The notes beneath the pieces were generated by a model. It had not been told where the DNA came from. It worked only from the letters and a program-made list of their open reading frames with translations, and did not search any database. A program made the position numbers and the translations under genes. This document shows, piece by piece, positions 1-8,687 of a stretch of DNA of 64,000 nt. The stretch is from Rhizobium ecuadorense (GTDB taxonomy: Bacteria > Pseudomonadota > Alphaproteobacteria > Rhizobiales > Rhizobiaceae): NCBI RefSeq assembly GCF_001187535.1, contig NZ_LFIO01001796.1, positions 62,001 through 126,000 of the forward strand, read 5' to 3'. Position 1 is the stretch's first letter. Every line of letters starts with the position of its first letter.

Positions 1-1101
1 CTTCCATTTCGGCGTGATGACGCCATTGGCGGCGCGGATATTGTTGATGAACTGCAGCGTTGCCGCTTCCCAGGAATATTGCATGGCAAGCTCGCGCGCC
101 TTGACGCGCGAGGCGGAGAGGGCGGCAAGGCAGGCGGCTTGCAGGTTCTGGTCGAGCGCGCCGACCTCGCTGCCCTCGCCAATGATATCGAGCGGGCCGG
201 TGACCGGATAGGCTGCGACCGGCACGCCCGATGCCAGCGCTTCAAGGATGGTGTTGCCGAAAGTGTCGGTGAGCGAGGGAAAGACGAAGACGTCGGCCTG
301 GGCATAGGCTTTCGCCAGATCATCGCCGAACTTCACGCCGGTAAAATGCACATCGGGATAGCGCTGCTCCAGTTCGGCGCGTGCCGGGCCGTCGCCAACG
401 ACAACCTTCGAACCGGGCAGGTCGAGATCGAGAAAGGCCGGCAGGTTCTTTTCCAGCGCCACGCGGCCGACCGTCATGAAGATCGGGCGAGGGAGGCCGA
501 ATGGCTGCTCCTCAAGCGGCATGGGATGGAATTGCGTGGCGTCGATGCCCCGGGTCCAGGGCATCAGGTTCTTGATGCCGCGGGCCGAAAGCTCGCGAGC
601 AAGGCTCGGTGTCGCGACCATGCAGCCGGCGCCGCCATTGTGGAACCAGCGGACGAAGGCATAAAGCCAGCTTTGCGGAATCGGCAGGCGGGCGGAAACA
701 TATTCGGGAAAGCGCGTGTGATAGCTGGTGGAGAAGGGCATGCCCTTACGCAGGCACCAGCGGCGGGCGGTCAGCCCCAGCGGCCCTTCGGTGGCGATAT
801 GCACGTAGGAAGGTTTGTGTTTCTCGATCTCGCGGGCGATGCGGCGGTAATTGGCGATCGACAGGCGGATCTCGGGATAGGTCGGGCAGGGGATGCTGTT
901 GAAGCGCTCCGGCGTTACCATCGAAACAGCCACACCCATCTTCGCCAGCTCGCGATTGGTGTTCTCGATCGAGCGCACGACGCCGTTGACCTGCGGATGC
1001 CAGGCGTCGGTGACGATCACCAGCCGTTCCGGCAGGTTGCCGGCGGCTGTAGCATTGGCCCAGCTCTCGCTGTGATGAGTGTTTGCCGGACGTTGCAGCA
1101 T
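1..1101 (-). CDS. Glycosyltransferase family 1/GT4 (3' end outside window)
   Basis: Reverse-strand gene whose ATG is at 1101 and whose stop lies beyond position 1, so about 367 codons are visible. The N-terminus (VIVTDAWHPQVNGVV) has the first Rossmann strand and glycine-rich turn of GT-B glycosyltransferases. The C-terminal half has the nucleotide-sugar-binding stretch TDTFGNTILEALASG, with the conserved acidic residue of GT4 enzymes. It probably moves a sugar from a nucleotide donor onto a lipid or polysaccharide at the cytoplasmic membrane face; the acceptor cannot be read from sequence. A GGATGGA precedes the start. It is separated from glnII by about 240 bp that hold the glnII terminator and nothing else I recognise. 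Confidence 0.85.
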   Translation of the reverse strand, partial: MLQRPANTHHSESWANATAAGNLPERLVIVTDAWHPQVNGVVRSIENTNRELAKMGVAVSMVTPERFNSIPCPTYPEIRLSIANYRRIAREIEKHKPSYVHIATEGPLGLTARRWCLRKGMPFSTSYHTRFPEYVSARLPIPQSWLYAFVRWFHNGGAGCMVATPSLARELSARGIKNLMPWTRGIDATQFHPMPLEEQPFGLPRPIFMTVGRVALEKNLPAFLDLDLPGSKVVVGDGPARAELEQRYPDVHFTGVKFGDDLAKAYAQADVFVFPSLTDTFGNTILEALASGVPVAAYPVTGPLDIIGEGSEVGALDQNLQAACLAALSASRVKARELAMQYSWEAATLQFINNIRAANGVITPKWK

Positions 1102-1306
1102 GTCACGATTTCCATCCGCGTTGCATCGATATGCCAACGCTTAGCCCCAGCGCGGGGTTCCGGAACGGCGATTCCCGCTCGCCTATTCTGAGGCATGACC
1201 ATGATGGAAATATTACAGCCGCATGCCAGCGTTTGCAGGCCTTTCAGCGGCCCGATCCCCGCGAATATGTCAGCGGCCGATCGCGAATTTCATGCGGGAA
1301 GAAGGA

Positions 1307-1331
1307 CGGCGCCGGTCGGGGACCGGCGCCG
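1307..1331 (-). terminator. Hairpin downstream of glnII
   Basis: A perfect 10-bp stem (CGGCGCCGGT with ACCGGCGCCG) and a 5-nt loop lie just after the glnII stop codon in the glnII direction. The following bases are pyrimidine-rich (TCCTTCTTCC) but not a clean U tract, so it may terminate or only stabilise the 3' end. Confidence 0.6.
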
Positions 1332-1340
1332 CTTGGGAGG

Positions 1341-2381
1341 TTAGGCGGCAGCGGAAGCCGAGCTTGCAGTCGGAACTTCCGAAATCGTCTTCAGAACCTG
1401 GGAAGCGATCTGGTAGGGGCAGCCCTGCGAGTTGGGGCGGCGATCTTCCAGATAGCCCTTGTAGTCGTTCTTGACGAAGGAATGCGGGACGCGGATCGAG
1501 GCGCCACGGTCGGCAACGCCGTAGGAGAACTTGTTCCACGGAGCCGTTTCGTGCTTGCCGGTCAGGCGCTTGTCGTTGTCAGGACCGTAAACGTTGATGT
1601 GGTCCATCAGGTTCTTTTCGAACTGCGCCATCAGCGCTTCGAAATAGGCCTTGCCGCCGACTTCGCGCATGTACTTGGTCGAGAAGTTGCAATGCATGCC
1701 CGAACCGTTCCAGTCGGTGTCGCCGAGCGGCTTGCAGTGATACTCGATGTCGATGCCGTATTTTTCGGTCAGGCGCTGCAGCAGGTAGCGTGCCATCCAG
1801 ATCTGGTCGGCGGCCTTCTTGGAGCCCTTGCCGAAAATCTGGAATTCCCACTGGCCCTTGGCCACTTCGGCATTGATGCCTTCGTGGTTGATGCCGGCAG
1901 CGAGGCAGAGGTCGAGATGCTCTTCGACGATTTCGCGGGCGACGTCGCCGACGTTCGAATAGCCGACGCCGGTGTAGTAGGGGCCCTGCGGAGCCGGGTA
2001 ACCCTGCTCGGGGAAGCCGAGCGGGCGGCCGTTCTGGTAGAAGAAATATTCCTGCTCGAAGCCGAACCAGGCATCTTCGTCGTCGAGGATGGTGGCGCGA
2101 GCATTGGATGCGTGCGGCGTGACGCCATCGGGCATCATGACTTCGCACATGACGAGCGCGCCGTTGGTGCGAGCCGGGTCGGGATAGATGGCGACGGGCT
2201 TCAGCACGCAATCGGAGCTGCGGCCTTCGGCCTGCATGGTCGACGAACCGTCGAAGCCCCAGAGCGGAAGCTGTTCCAGCGTCGGGAATACGTCGAATTC
2301 CTTGATCTGCGTCTTGCCACGCAGGTTCGGTACCGGAGTGTACCCATCGAGCCAAATATACTCGAGCTTAAATTTTGTCAT
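1341..2381 (-). CDS. glnII: Glutamine synthetase II (eukaryotic-type GSII)
   Basis: Condenses glutamate and ammonium to glutamine with ATP in the cytoplasm; rhizobia carry this second, heat-labile GS besides GlnA. The 346-residue product has the usual GSII length and signatures: WGFDGSSTMQA near residue 40, the NGSGMH ATP/glutamate-binding segment and the HETAPW / ADRGASIRVP segment near the C-terminus. An in-frame extension upstream was rejected because ATG 2381 follows a GAGAGAG ribosome-binding site and gives the family N-terminus (MTKFKLEYIWLDGY). It is transcribed away from gstI. The upstream region carries a sigma-54 promoter and distal NtrC-like sites, matching known nitrogen control of glnII. 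In R. leguminosarum the divergent gstI product blocks glnII translation. Confidence 0.97.
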   Translation of the reverse strand: MTKFKLEYIWLDGYTPVPNLRGKTQIKEFDVFPTLEQLPLWGFDGSSTMQAEGRSSDCVLKPVAIYPDPARTNGALVMCEVMMPDGVTPHASNARATILDDEDAWFGFEQEYFFYQNGRPLGFPEQGYPAPQGPYYTGVGYSNVGDVAREIVEEHLDLCLAAGINHEGINAEVAKGQWEFQIFGKGSKKAADQIWMARYLLQRLTEKYGIDIEYHCKPLGDTDWNGSGMHCNFSTKYMREVGGKAYFEALMAQFEKNLMDHINVYGPDNDKRLTGKHETAPWNKFSYGVADRGASIRVPHSFVKNDYKGYLEDRRPNSQGCPYQIASQVLKTISEVPTASSASAAA

Positions 2382-2471
2382 CGTGACTCTCTCAATGCTA
2401 CGAAGGTGAGCAAATCCGGAGACGATCTCGGCGCGCAAGCGCATCCAACCGCCAGGGGATGCACCTATTAA

Positions 2472-2487
2472 AGCATGTAGCGTGCCA
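2472..2487 (-). promoter_or_regulatory. Sigma-54 promoter of glnII
   Basis: On the reverse strand the sequence is TGGCACGCTACATGCT, which fits the RpoN consensus TGGCACG-N4-TTGCW at all but one position, with the invariant GG and GC exactly ten bases apart. Transcription would start near 2461, giving a leader of about 80 nt before the glnII ATG. RpoN/NtrC control of glnII is established in rhizobia. Confidence 0.85.
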
Positions 2488-2716
2488 GTTCGGCTGCCGT
2501 GGCGAAAAAAATCGCAAATCAGCCTCCGGACATGCATTTTCTTTTGCCGAAATCATCCCGTTTTGACGGCTGAAGGCCGTATCATCAGCAAGAAACCGAA
2601 TTTTCCGCTTGGGAACCGGATGAAAATTTCGGCGTTAGCCTGGCGTGATCAAGTGTTGAACAAATAGGCGGACGCTCTCGGCGCAGACAGCATATCGATC
2701 AATCATAATATGGGGA

Positions 2717-2753
2717 TGCATATAATTTGTGCAATTTGCATAAACTATGTGCA
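2717..2753. promoter_or_regulatory. Tandem NtrC-like sites overlapping the gstI promoter
   Basis: Two 17-bp elements, TGCATATAATTTGTGCA (2717-2733) and TGCATAAACTATGTGCA (2737-2753), share TGCAT-N7-GTGCA, one base from the NtrC consensus TGCAC-N7-GTGCA. They are 20 bp apart centre to centre, two helical turns. The first contains a perfect TATAAT (2721-2726) that would be the gstI -10 box, although no good -35 is visible. They lie about 260-290 bp upstream of the predicted glnII start, a normal enhancer distance. One bound NtrC array could therefore activate glnII and repress gstI. Confidence 0.7.
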
Positions 2754-2810
2754 TCGTGCTATGGTCGCGGCCTTGAATGTCGATGCGCCGAACTGAATGG
2801 AGGCGATCTC

Positions 2811-3002
2811 ATGCCCACCGGTTTCCATCGTGAATCCGCAACGGTCTACCAGTTTCCCGTCAAGCCGACGCGAGCCGTCAACCGGTTCGAACGCGCCCGG
2901 CTGATGGAGCGCGAGGCAGCCGATATCTGCGACGCGGCGCTCGACAGTTGCTGGTATCATGACGAGGCGGTTCGCGAGACCGAGCGGCCAACGAAGTCCT
3001 GA
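2811..3002 (+). CDS. gstI: Glutamine synthetase translation inhibitor GstI (DUF2735)
   Basis: A 63-residue protein starting MPTGFHRESATVYQFPVKP, rich in charged residues and without a signal peptide. Length, position and orientation match GstI of R. leguminosarum, a 63-residue protein encoded divergently from glnII that inhibits translation of glnII mRNA under nitrogen excess. An upstream in-frame ATG exists, but ATG 2811 follows GGAGGCGATCTC, a better ribosome-binding site, and gives the published size. Its promoter overlaps NtrC-like sites, consistent with repression when NtrC activates glnII. The identification rests on recall of the family, not on a database search. Confidence 0.88.
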   Translation: MPTGFHRESATVYQFPVKPTRAVNRFERARLMEREAADICDAALDSCWYHDEAVRETERPTKS

Positions 3003-3084
3003 GTTTTTCCCATTAACGGGTCGGAATGGCGACAAGGCGGCGAGCGCTTTGGCATGGCATTCGTACCGGGTGTCATGTGCGGAC

Positions 3085-4005
3085 TCAGCCGCCGTTCAAC
3101 CCCAGTTTTTCCTTTGCCACCAATGCGCCGTGTTCACTGACGACGCGGGCCGCGACGCTTGCGGCGAAGCGGGCGGCGGCGGCTGCATCCGTTGTTTCCA
3201 GATAGTGCGCGAGGAAGGCGCCGTTGAAGCTGTCGCCGGCGCTGGTGGTATCGACCACTTGCTCGACCTTCTCGGCCGGAACGAAGCTCTCCTCGCCGGC
3301 GAAATTCAGCCTGACTCCGTCCGCGCCGTTCTTGACGACGATATGGACAGCGCCCAGCGCGCGATAGCGGTTGATCGTTGCCTCGATGGAATCGTCGCCG
3401 AAATGGGCGGCCTCGTCGTCGAAGCTCGGCATGACGATCACCGAGGAGCGGGCGCCCTCGCTGATCGTTGCATGCATGATGTCATAACTCGACCAGAGGC
3501 GGGGGCGGATGTTCGGGTCGAACACCACGAGCTTGCCGGCAGCCTTGGCGCGGCGGATTTCGGCGAGCAGCGTCGTGGCATCCTCCTGCGGCAGGATGGC
3601 AAGGGTGATGCCGGAGAAATAGACGAGGTCAGCACTCTCAACCGCTTCGCGCAGGCGGTCGGGATCGGCGGCCAGACTGCGGGCAGCCGAACTGTCGCGC
3701 CAATAGCTGAAGGAGCGCTCGCCGTTCTTCAGATTGATCATATAAAGGCCTGATGTTTTGCCCTTGATGCGGCGGATGTGGCTCGTGCCGATGCCTGCCT
3801 TGTCGATGAAGGCCACCATCTCATCCGACATGGCGTCGTCGCCAAGCGCGGTAAAATAATCGACCGACCAGTCGGGGCCGAGGCAGGCGCGGGCATACCA
3901 GGCGGTGTTGAACGTATCGCCGGCGAAACCTTTGCGCAGCAGGCCGTCACCTGCCTGCGAGAGCTCCACCATGCATTCACCGATCGATAGAAACCGTCTG
4001 CTCAC
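3085..4005 (-). CDS. kdgK: 2-keto-3-deoxygluconate kinase (PfkB family)
   Basis: Phosphorylates 2-keto-3-deoxygluconate to KDPG, feeding the Entner-Doudoroff pathway from uronate and pectin breakdown. The 306-residue product has the PfkB N-terminal motif (GECMVEL, then GGDTFNTA-like GFAGDTFNTAWY) and the C-terminal signature DTTSAGDSFNGAF containing the catalytic aspartate and anion hole. I chose GTG 4005 because GGGAGGACAAG directly precedes it and the protein then begins VSRRFLSIGECM; a longer in-frame version has no ribosome-binding site. It stands alone, converging on gstI. Other PfkB sugar kinases are possible, but the overall sequence is KdgK-like. Confidence 0.87.
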   Translation of the reverse strand: MSRRFLSIGECMVELSQAGDGLLRKGFAGDTFNTAWYARACLGPDWSVDYFTALGDDAMSDEMVAFIDKAGIGTSHIRRIKGKTSGLYMINLKNGERSFSYWRDSSAARSLAADPDRLREAVESADLVYFSGITLAILPQEDATTLLAEIRRAKAAGKLVVFDPNIRPRLWSSYDIMHATISEGARSSVIVMPSFDDEAAHFGDDSIEATINRYRALGAVHIVVKNGADGVRLNFAGEESFVPAEKVEQVVDTTSAGDSFNGAFLAHYLETTDAAAAARFAASVAARVVSEHGALVAKEKLGLNGG

Positions 4006-4096
4006 CTTGTCCTCCCGGCATTGCTCTTCATCGCTGATACGCGGAGCCAGGCGGAGTGACAAGCTTTGATATCATGGACGCCGATATCGCAGGAGG

Positions 4097-4130
4097 TAAA
4101 AGCCCGCCTTCGCGGCGAGGCAAAGGCGGG
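4097..4130 (-). terminator. Rho-independent terminator after the 4146-4487 gene
   Basis: In the leftward direction CCCGCCTT pairs with AAGGCGGG across a 12-nt loop and is followed by CTTTTA. It lies between the stop of the small exported protein gene and kdgK. Confidence 0.65.
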
Positions 4131-4145
4131 TGCGGGCGAAGGCCC

Positions 4146-4487
4146 TTATTCGTGGATGGTGTAGCTGCCCATCTGGCAAAGATCCTGCGTATCTTCGGTC
4201 GTGTCGAGATCCGAGTTTTCGTCGAACTCGAAGCGCATGTCGTATTTGCAGACGGTGCGGCCATCGGCGATGGTGATGTTCATGGTCTCGCCTGGATTGA
4301 GCACATTGTCGCCGAAGACGTCTTCTTCCCAGCTGTTGACGCCCGTCGGCGAGCTGTAGAAGCGCGTCAGGACGGAATTGGTTCCGTTGGTGAGCTGGAA
4401 TTTCAGATCTTCGGCAAGCGACGGCACGGCGGAAGCGGCGACGACCGCGGCGGCAAGCGCGATCAATCCAGAGACTCTCGATTTCAT
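4146..4487 (-). CDS. Small exported protein, unknown function
   Basis: A 113-residue protein with a typical Sec signal peptide (MKSRVSGL then a run of alanines and valines, likely cut at SLA-ED near residue 25). The mature part is acidic, with two cysteines (VCKYDM and DLCQMG) that could form a disulfide, and a beta-rich look. I recognise no catalytic motif and no named family. ATG 4487 follows GAGGGG and gives the signal peptide directly, so the longer in-frame start at 4541 was not used. It is a single gene closed by its own terminator. Confidence 0.75.
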   Translation of the reverse strand: MKSRVSGLIALAAAVVAASAVPSLAEDLKFQLTNGTNSVLTRFYSSPTGVNSWEEDVFGDNVLNPGETMNITIADGRTVCKYDMRFEFDENSDLDTTEDTQDLCQMGSYTIHE

Positions 4488-4690
4488 ATATGCGTTCCCC
4501 TCGCCCATGATCGGGCGAAGACAGGGATAGCATAGTGGCATCTAAATCTTTGTTATCGGAGACTCTAGATTCCGATATAAGTCTGTTTTCGGAACAGTTC
4601 ACCCCAAAGATGGATGGCAGATCTTCTGCAAAGAGCGGAGGTGCTGCACTCGACTTTCAGACGGCCTAGAAAGCTCGCCAACCCCTCCTT

Positions 4691-4756
4691 CGTCATACTC
4701 GGGCTTGCCTCCGGTCGATAAGGTCGCAGATCCTCGGCACAAGGCCTGGGATGACG
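4691..4756. repeat. Intergenic palindromic element
   Basis: Two imperfect arms face each other: CGTCATACTCGGGCTTG on the left, and on the right the reverse complement of CGTCATCCCAGGCCTTGTG. Such CGTCATCC-type palindromes are common between rhizobial genes. It sits in the 326-bp gap 4488-4813 after the oppF end; the rest of that gap shows no gene I can support. Confidence 0.45.
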
Positions 4757-4813
4757 TGCTAGTGTGAGATTTGTCGTCAAACTGAAGGCTGCTTCATACG
4801 GCTGTCGCTTCAT

Positions 4814-5800
4814 TCATGGCCTGTCCATATGGTAGCAGGCGGCCTTCTGGCCGGGGCGGACTTCCTCGGTCGGCGGCATTTCGGTGCGACAGATATCGGT
4901 CGCCTTCCAGCAGCGCGGCGAGAAGACGCAGCCTTTCGGCGGGTTGAGCGGCGAGGGCGGATCGCCCTGCAGACGGATGCGGGTACGCAGCCGCGCGAGC
5001 TTCGGATCCGGGATGGGTGCTGCGGAGAAGAGCGCCTGCGTGTAGGGATGGGCCGGATGATCGAAGACGGTGGCGCAGTCGCCTGCCTCCACCACCCTGC
5101 CGAGATAGAGCACCAGCACATCGTCCGAAATCAGCCGCACGACGGACAGGTCGTGGCTGATGAAGATCAGCGTCAGGCCGAATTCCTTGCGCAGTTTGCG
5201 CAGAAGCGTGATCACTTGGCCCTGGATCGAAACGTCGAGGGCCGAAACCGGCTCATCGCAGATGATCAGCTTCGGTTTGGTGATGACGGCGCGGGCGATG
5301 CCGATGCGTTGCGCCTGGCCGCCGGAGAATTCGTGGGGATAGCGGTTGATCATCTCCGGCACCAGGCCGACGGCGGTCATGATCTCGCGGACGCGTTCGG
5401 TGCGTGCGGCCTTCGAAAGCTTCGGCTCGAAAACGGTGAGCGGTTCGGCGATGATATCTCCAACGGTCATGCGCGGATCAAGCGAGGCGATCGGATCCTG
5501 GAAGATGATCTGCATGTCGCGGCGGGCGGCGCGCATTTCCTCTTCCGAGATGTCGAGAAGATTGCGGCCCTGCCAGAGGATGCGGCCCTTCTGCGATTTC
5601 AACAGCCGCAGAATGGAGCGGCCGAGCGTGGACTTGCCGCAGCCGGATTCACCGACGACGCCGAGGGTGCGGCCTTCGGCGAGATCGAAGCTGACATTGT
5701 TGACGGCGGTGAGGAAAATCGGCGGCTTGAACAAGCCCTTCGCCGGCAATTCGAATTGGGTCGTCAGGTTCTCGACCCTTAGAAGCGATCGGTCAGCCAT
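4814..5800 (-). CDS. oppF: Peptide/oligopeptide ABC transporter ATPase (OppF type)
   Basis: Second ATPase of the transporter, 328 residues. Walker A is GESGCGKST near residue 52, the signature is FSGGQAQRIGIARA, Walker B is LIICDEPVSALD, and the H-loop is FISHD. The C-terminal oligopeptide-transporter extension carries the cysteine set (CVFSPRC ... C ... ACYH) that binds an iron-sulfur cluster in related DppD/OppD proteins. The signature has Gln-Ala where many homologues have Gln-Arg. Its start overlaps the oppD stop by 8 bp, so it is translationally coupled and last in the operon. Substrate specificity between di- and oligopeptides is not readable. Confidence 0.9.
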   Translation of the reverse strand: MADRSLLRVENLTTQFELPAKGLFKPPIFLTAVNNVSFDLAEGRTLGVVGESGCGKSTLGRSILRLLKSQKGRILWQGRNLLDISEEEMRAARRDMQIIFQDPIASLDPRMTVGDIIAEPLTVFEPKLSKAARTERVREIMTAVGLVPEMINRYPHEFSGGQAQRIGIARAVITKPKLIICDEPVSALDVSIQGQVITLLRKLRKEFGLTLIFISHDLSVVRLISDDVLVLYLGRVVEAGDCATVFDHPAHPYTQALFSAAPIPDPKLARLRTRIRLQGDPPSPLNPPKGCVFSPRCWKATDICRTEMPPTEEVRPGQKAACYHMDRP

Positions 5801-6800
5801 GGTTCAGCAACTCCTCACGACGCGGGAACGGGTGGTAGCAGGCGGCGCAGTGGCGCGGCGCCAGGGTTTCGAGCGGCGGCGGACGATCGATGCAATCGTC
5901 CTGGACCTGTGAACAGCGCGGCGAGAAATTGCAGCCCTTCGGCAGGTGCTGCAGGTTCGGCGGGCGCCCGGGGATAACGACGAGCTCATCGACGTCCTGA
6001 TCCGGGCGCGGGATCGAGGCATGCAGCGCCGCCGTATAGGGATGGGCGGGATTGTCGAAGAGCTCGTCGACCGGCGCTTCTTCGACGATGCGGCCGGCAT
6101 ACATGACGGCGACGCGGTCGGCGAGGCCGGCGACGACGCCGAGATCGTGGGTGATCATGATCAGCGCGGTGTTCATCTCCGCCGTCAGGTCGTTGAAGAG
6201 ATCGAGGATCTGCGCCTGGATGGTGACGTCGAGCGCCGTCGTCGGCTCGTCGGCGATCAGCAGCTTCGGTTTGGTGAGCAGCGCCATGGCAATGACGATG
6301 CGCTGGCGCATGCCGCCTGACAGTTCGTGCGGATAGAGGTGGAAGCGGCGCGTCGGGTCGGGGATGCCGACGCGTTTCAGCATGTCGAGGGCAGCCTCCG
6401 ATGCGGCGCGCGCCGTCAGGCCGCGATGAACTTCAAGCTGTTCGGTCAGTTGCCGCGAAATCTTCAGCGACGGGTTGAGCGCGGTCATCGGGTCCTGGAA
6501 GACCATGGCCATGTCCTTGCCGCGGATCTGGTCGAGCTCGCGCGGCTTCAGCGACAGTACGTCCCTGCCTTCGAGCAGCGCCTGTCCCGCCGTCCTGCCG
6601 TTCTTGGCGAGCAGCCCCATGATGCCGAGGAAGGTCTGGCTCTTGCCCGAGCCCGACTCGCCGACGATGGCAATGCGTTCGCCACGCCGAACGGTAAGAT
6701 TCATGTTCGAGACCGCCTTGACCTCTCCATCAGGCGTTTTGAAGGTGATCGAATAGTCATTGAGTTCGAGAAGGATGTCTTTTTGCGTTTCATGGGCCAT
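5793..6800 (-). CDS. oppD: Peptide/oligopeptide ABC transporter ATPase (OppD type)
   Basis: First ATPase of the importer, 335 residues, cytoplasmic partner of the two permeases. Walker A GESGSGKSQ, signature LSGGMRQRIVIAMAL, Walker B LLIADEPTTALD and H-loop ITHDLG are all intact. The C-terminus has the cysteine-rich oligopeptide motif (CNFSPRCSQVQDDC ... CAACYH). It starts 1 nt after oppC and overlaps oppF by 8 bp, which fixes it in one transcript. Confidence 0.92.
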   Translation of the reverse strand: MAHETQKDILLELNDYSITFKTPDGEVKAVSNMNLTVRRGERIAIVGESGSGKSQTFLGIMGLLAKNGRTAGQALLEGRDVLSLKPRELDQIRGKDMAMVFQDPMTALNPSLKISRQLTEQLEVHRGLTARAASEAALDMLKRVGIPDPTRRFHLYPHELSGGMRQRIVIAMALLTKPKLLIADEPTTALDVTIQAQILDLFNDLTAEMNTALIMITHDLGVVAGLADRVAVMYAGRIVEEAPVDELFDNPAHPYTAALHASIPRPDQDVDELVVIPGRPPNLQHLPKGCNFSPRCSQVQDDCIDRPPPLETLAPRHCAACYHPFPRREELLNHG

Positions 6801-6801
6801 T

Positions 6802-7719
6802 CTAGCGATCCTTCGGGTCGAACGCGTCGCGCAGGCCGTCGCCGATGAAGAGCAGGCTGAGCAGCAGAGCCACGAGGAAGCTTGCCGGGAAGATCAGCAG
6901 CCAGGGCATGCTTTCCATGGCATCGGTTCCCTCGGCGATCAGGGTGCCGAGCGAGGTCAGCGGTTCCTGGACGCCGAAGCCGAGATAGGACAGGAAGCTT
7001 TCGGTGGCGATGATTTCAGGCACGGTCAGCGCCGCGAAGATGACCACCGGGCCGACGAGGTTCGGAATGATGTGCTTGACGATGATCTTGAACGGCCTCT
7101 GCCCGGAGGCACGGGCCGCCTCGATGAATTCGCGATGCTTGATCGACAGCGTCTGGCCGCGCACGATGCGGGCCATGGTCAGCCACTCCAGCGCGCCGAT
7201 GGCGGCAAAGAGCAGGTAGACGTTGCGGCCGAAGATCACCATCAGCAGGATGACGAAGAGAATATAGGGAAGCGCATACATGATATCGACGAAGCGCATC
7301 ATGATCGCATCCAGCCTGCCGCCGATATAGCCTGATATCGCGCCGTAGAGCACGCCGATGACGACCGAGACGACGGTCGCCGTCAGCGCCACGGCAAGCG
7401 AGATGCGGGTGCCGTAGAGCACCCGGGCGAGAAGATCGCGGCCGTTCGGGTCGGTGCCGAAATAATGGCCGGTCTCGATCGACGGCGGGATGCGGAAGGC
7501 GGCCCAGTCCGGATCTTCGTAGTTGAAGGGAATGAACCATGGGCCGAGGAAGGCGGCGAGGATCAACAGGGCCAAGACCACGATCGACAAGACGGCGGCC
7601 TTGTTGCGCCCGAGGCGACGGAGCGCATCCCTGGTGAGCGAACGGCCTTCGGGAGCCAGGCCCTCGGCCTCCAGAAGCTCCTGGGCGAGCAGTTCGCGTT
7701 TTGCGGGGTTGAGGATCAT
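6802..7719 (-). CDS. oppC: Peptide ABC transporter permease (OppC type)
   Basis: Inner-membrane permease of 305 residues. A cytoplasmic N-terminal extension of about 40 residues is followed by a first membrane helix (LSIVVLALLILAAFLG), a periplasmic loop with the GTDPNGRDLLAR motif typical of OppC/DppC, and five more helices. The EAA loop is EAARASGQRPFKIIVKH. The start codon overlaps the oppB stop by 4 bp. Confidence 0.93.
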   Translation of the reverse strand: MILNPAKRELLAQELLEAEGLAPEGRSLTRDALRRLGRNKAAVLSIVVLALLILAAFLGPWFIPFNYEDPDWAAFRIPPSIETGHYFGTDPNGRDLLARVLYGTRISLAVALTATVVSVVIGVLYGAISGYIGGRLDAIMMRFVDIMYALPYILFVILLMVIFGRNVYLLFAAIGALEWLTMARIVRGQTLSIKHREFIEAARASGQRPFKIIVKHIIPNLVGPVVIFAALTVPEIIATESFLSYLGFGVQEPLTSLGTLIAEGTDAMESMPWLLIFPASFLVALLLSLLFIGDGLRDAFDPKDR

Positions 7720-8639
7720 CGGTTTCTCACTTTCGGGTCCAGCCAGGCATAGGCGATGTCGACCAGAAGGTTCAGGAACACAATCAGCACCATGTAGAAG
7801 ATGACCGTGCCGAGAACCATGCCGTAATCGCGGTTCAGCGCTGCGTTGACGAAGTAGCGGCCGATGCCGGGCAATCCGAAGATGCTTTCGACAACGAGCG
7901 AACCGGTGAGAAGGTAGCTTGCCGCCGGCCCGAGATAGGAGACGACAGGCATGAGCGCGGGCTTCAGCGCATGGCGCATCACCGTCAGCCGCGGGCCGAT
8001 GCCCTTGGCCTTGGCGGTGCGGATGAAGTTCTGGTTCATCACCTCGATCATAGAGCCGCGGGTGATGCGCGAGATGCGGCCTGCATGCGGAAGCGCCAGA
8101 ACGACGATCGGCAGGATCAGGTATTTGATCGAGCCGTCACCCCAGCCGCCGACCGGAAACCAGGCGAGGTGGATGCCGAAGATCAATTGCAGGATGGGCG
8201 CGATCAGGAAGTTCGGCAGTACGACGCCGACCAGGATGAGGGCGCCCAGAATATAATCCGGCGTCTTGTTCTGATAGAGCGCCCCAAGACAGCCGACGGC
8301 GACGCCGACGATGATGGCGATCAGGAAAGCAGCCGTACCGATGGTGAAGGTATAGGGCAGACCGATCATGATCTGCTGGGCGACGGAAAAATCCTCGCTG
8401 GCGAAGGAGGGGCCGAGATCGCCCCGGAGCAGGTCACCGACATAGATCAGGTACTGCTGGATCAGCGGCTTATCGAGATTGTAGTGGACCGCAAGGTTTT
8501 TCAGGATCACCGGCGGCAATGGCCTTTCGCCATCGAACGGGCCGCCGGGGGCAAGGCGCAAAACGAAAAAACAGGCTGTGACGGCGATCCACAGAACGGG
8601 GATCGTCGATAGCAATCGACGGAGGGCGTATTTGATCAT
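7716..8639 (-). CDS. oppB: Peptide ABC transporter permease (OppB type)
   Basis: Inner-membrane permease of 307 residues starting MIKYALRRLLSTIPVLW, the characteristic OppB/DppB first helix, followed by the RLAPGGPFDGE loop and five further helices. The EAA loop is IRTAKAKGIGPRLTVMRH. It follows oppA after a 48-bp gap that holds a strong hairpin, and overlaps oppC by 4 bp. Confidence 0.93.
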   Translation of the reverse strand: MIKYALRRLLSTIPVLWIAVTACFFVLRLAPGGPFDGERPLPPVILKNLAVHYNLDKPLIQQYLIYVGDLLRGDLGPSFASEDFSVAQQIMIGLPYTFTIGTAAFLIAIIVGVAVGCLGALYQNKTPDYILGALILVGVVLPNFLIAPILQLIFGIHLAWFPVGGWGDGSIKYLILPIVVLALPHAGRISRITRGSMIEVMNQNFIRTAKAKGIGPRLTVMRHALKPALMPVVSYLGPAASYLLTGSLVVESIFGLPGIGRYFVNAALNRDYGMVLGTVIFYMVLIVFLNLLVDIAYAWLDPKVRNR

Positions 8640-8650
8640 GGTCGTGGGCC

Positions 8651-8679
8651 GGTCCTTCCCGCGAGAGGCGGGAAGGACC
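8651..8679 (-). other. Intercistronic hairpin between oppA and oppB
   Basis: A perfect 12-bp stem (GGTCCTTCCCGC with GCGGGAAGGACC) encloses a 5-nt loop. In the transcribed direction no U tract follows, so it most likely protects the oppA 3' end and lets the binding protein be made in excess over the permeases. Confidence 0.6.
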
Positions 8680-8687
8680 GTTTTCCC

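Larger units (their letters stand above)
2382..2810. promoter_or_regulatory. glnII-gstI divergent control region
   Basis: This 429-bp gap has no convincing gene. It holds the glnII leader and sigma-54 promoter on its left side and the NtrC-like sites plus gstI -10 box on its right side. The stretch between about 2500 and 2700 shows no motif I can name. Confidence 0.75.

Noticed and set aside
4565..4813. Short leftward frame of 82 codons in the gap after the small exported gene
   Set aside because: It runs through the palindromic element, has no ribosome-binding site and no protein-like composition.
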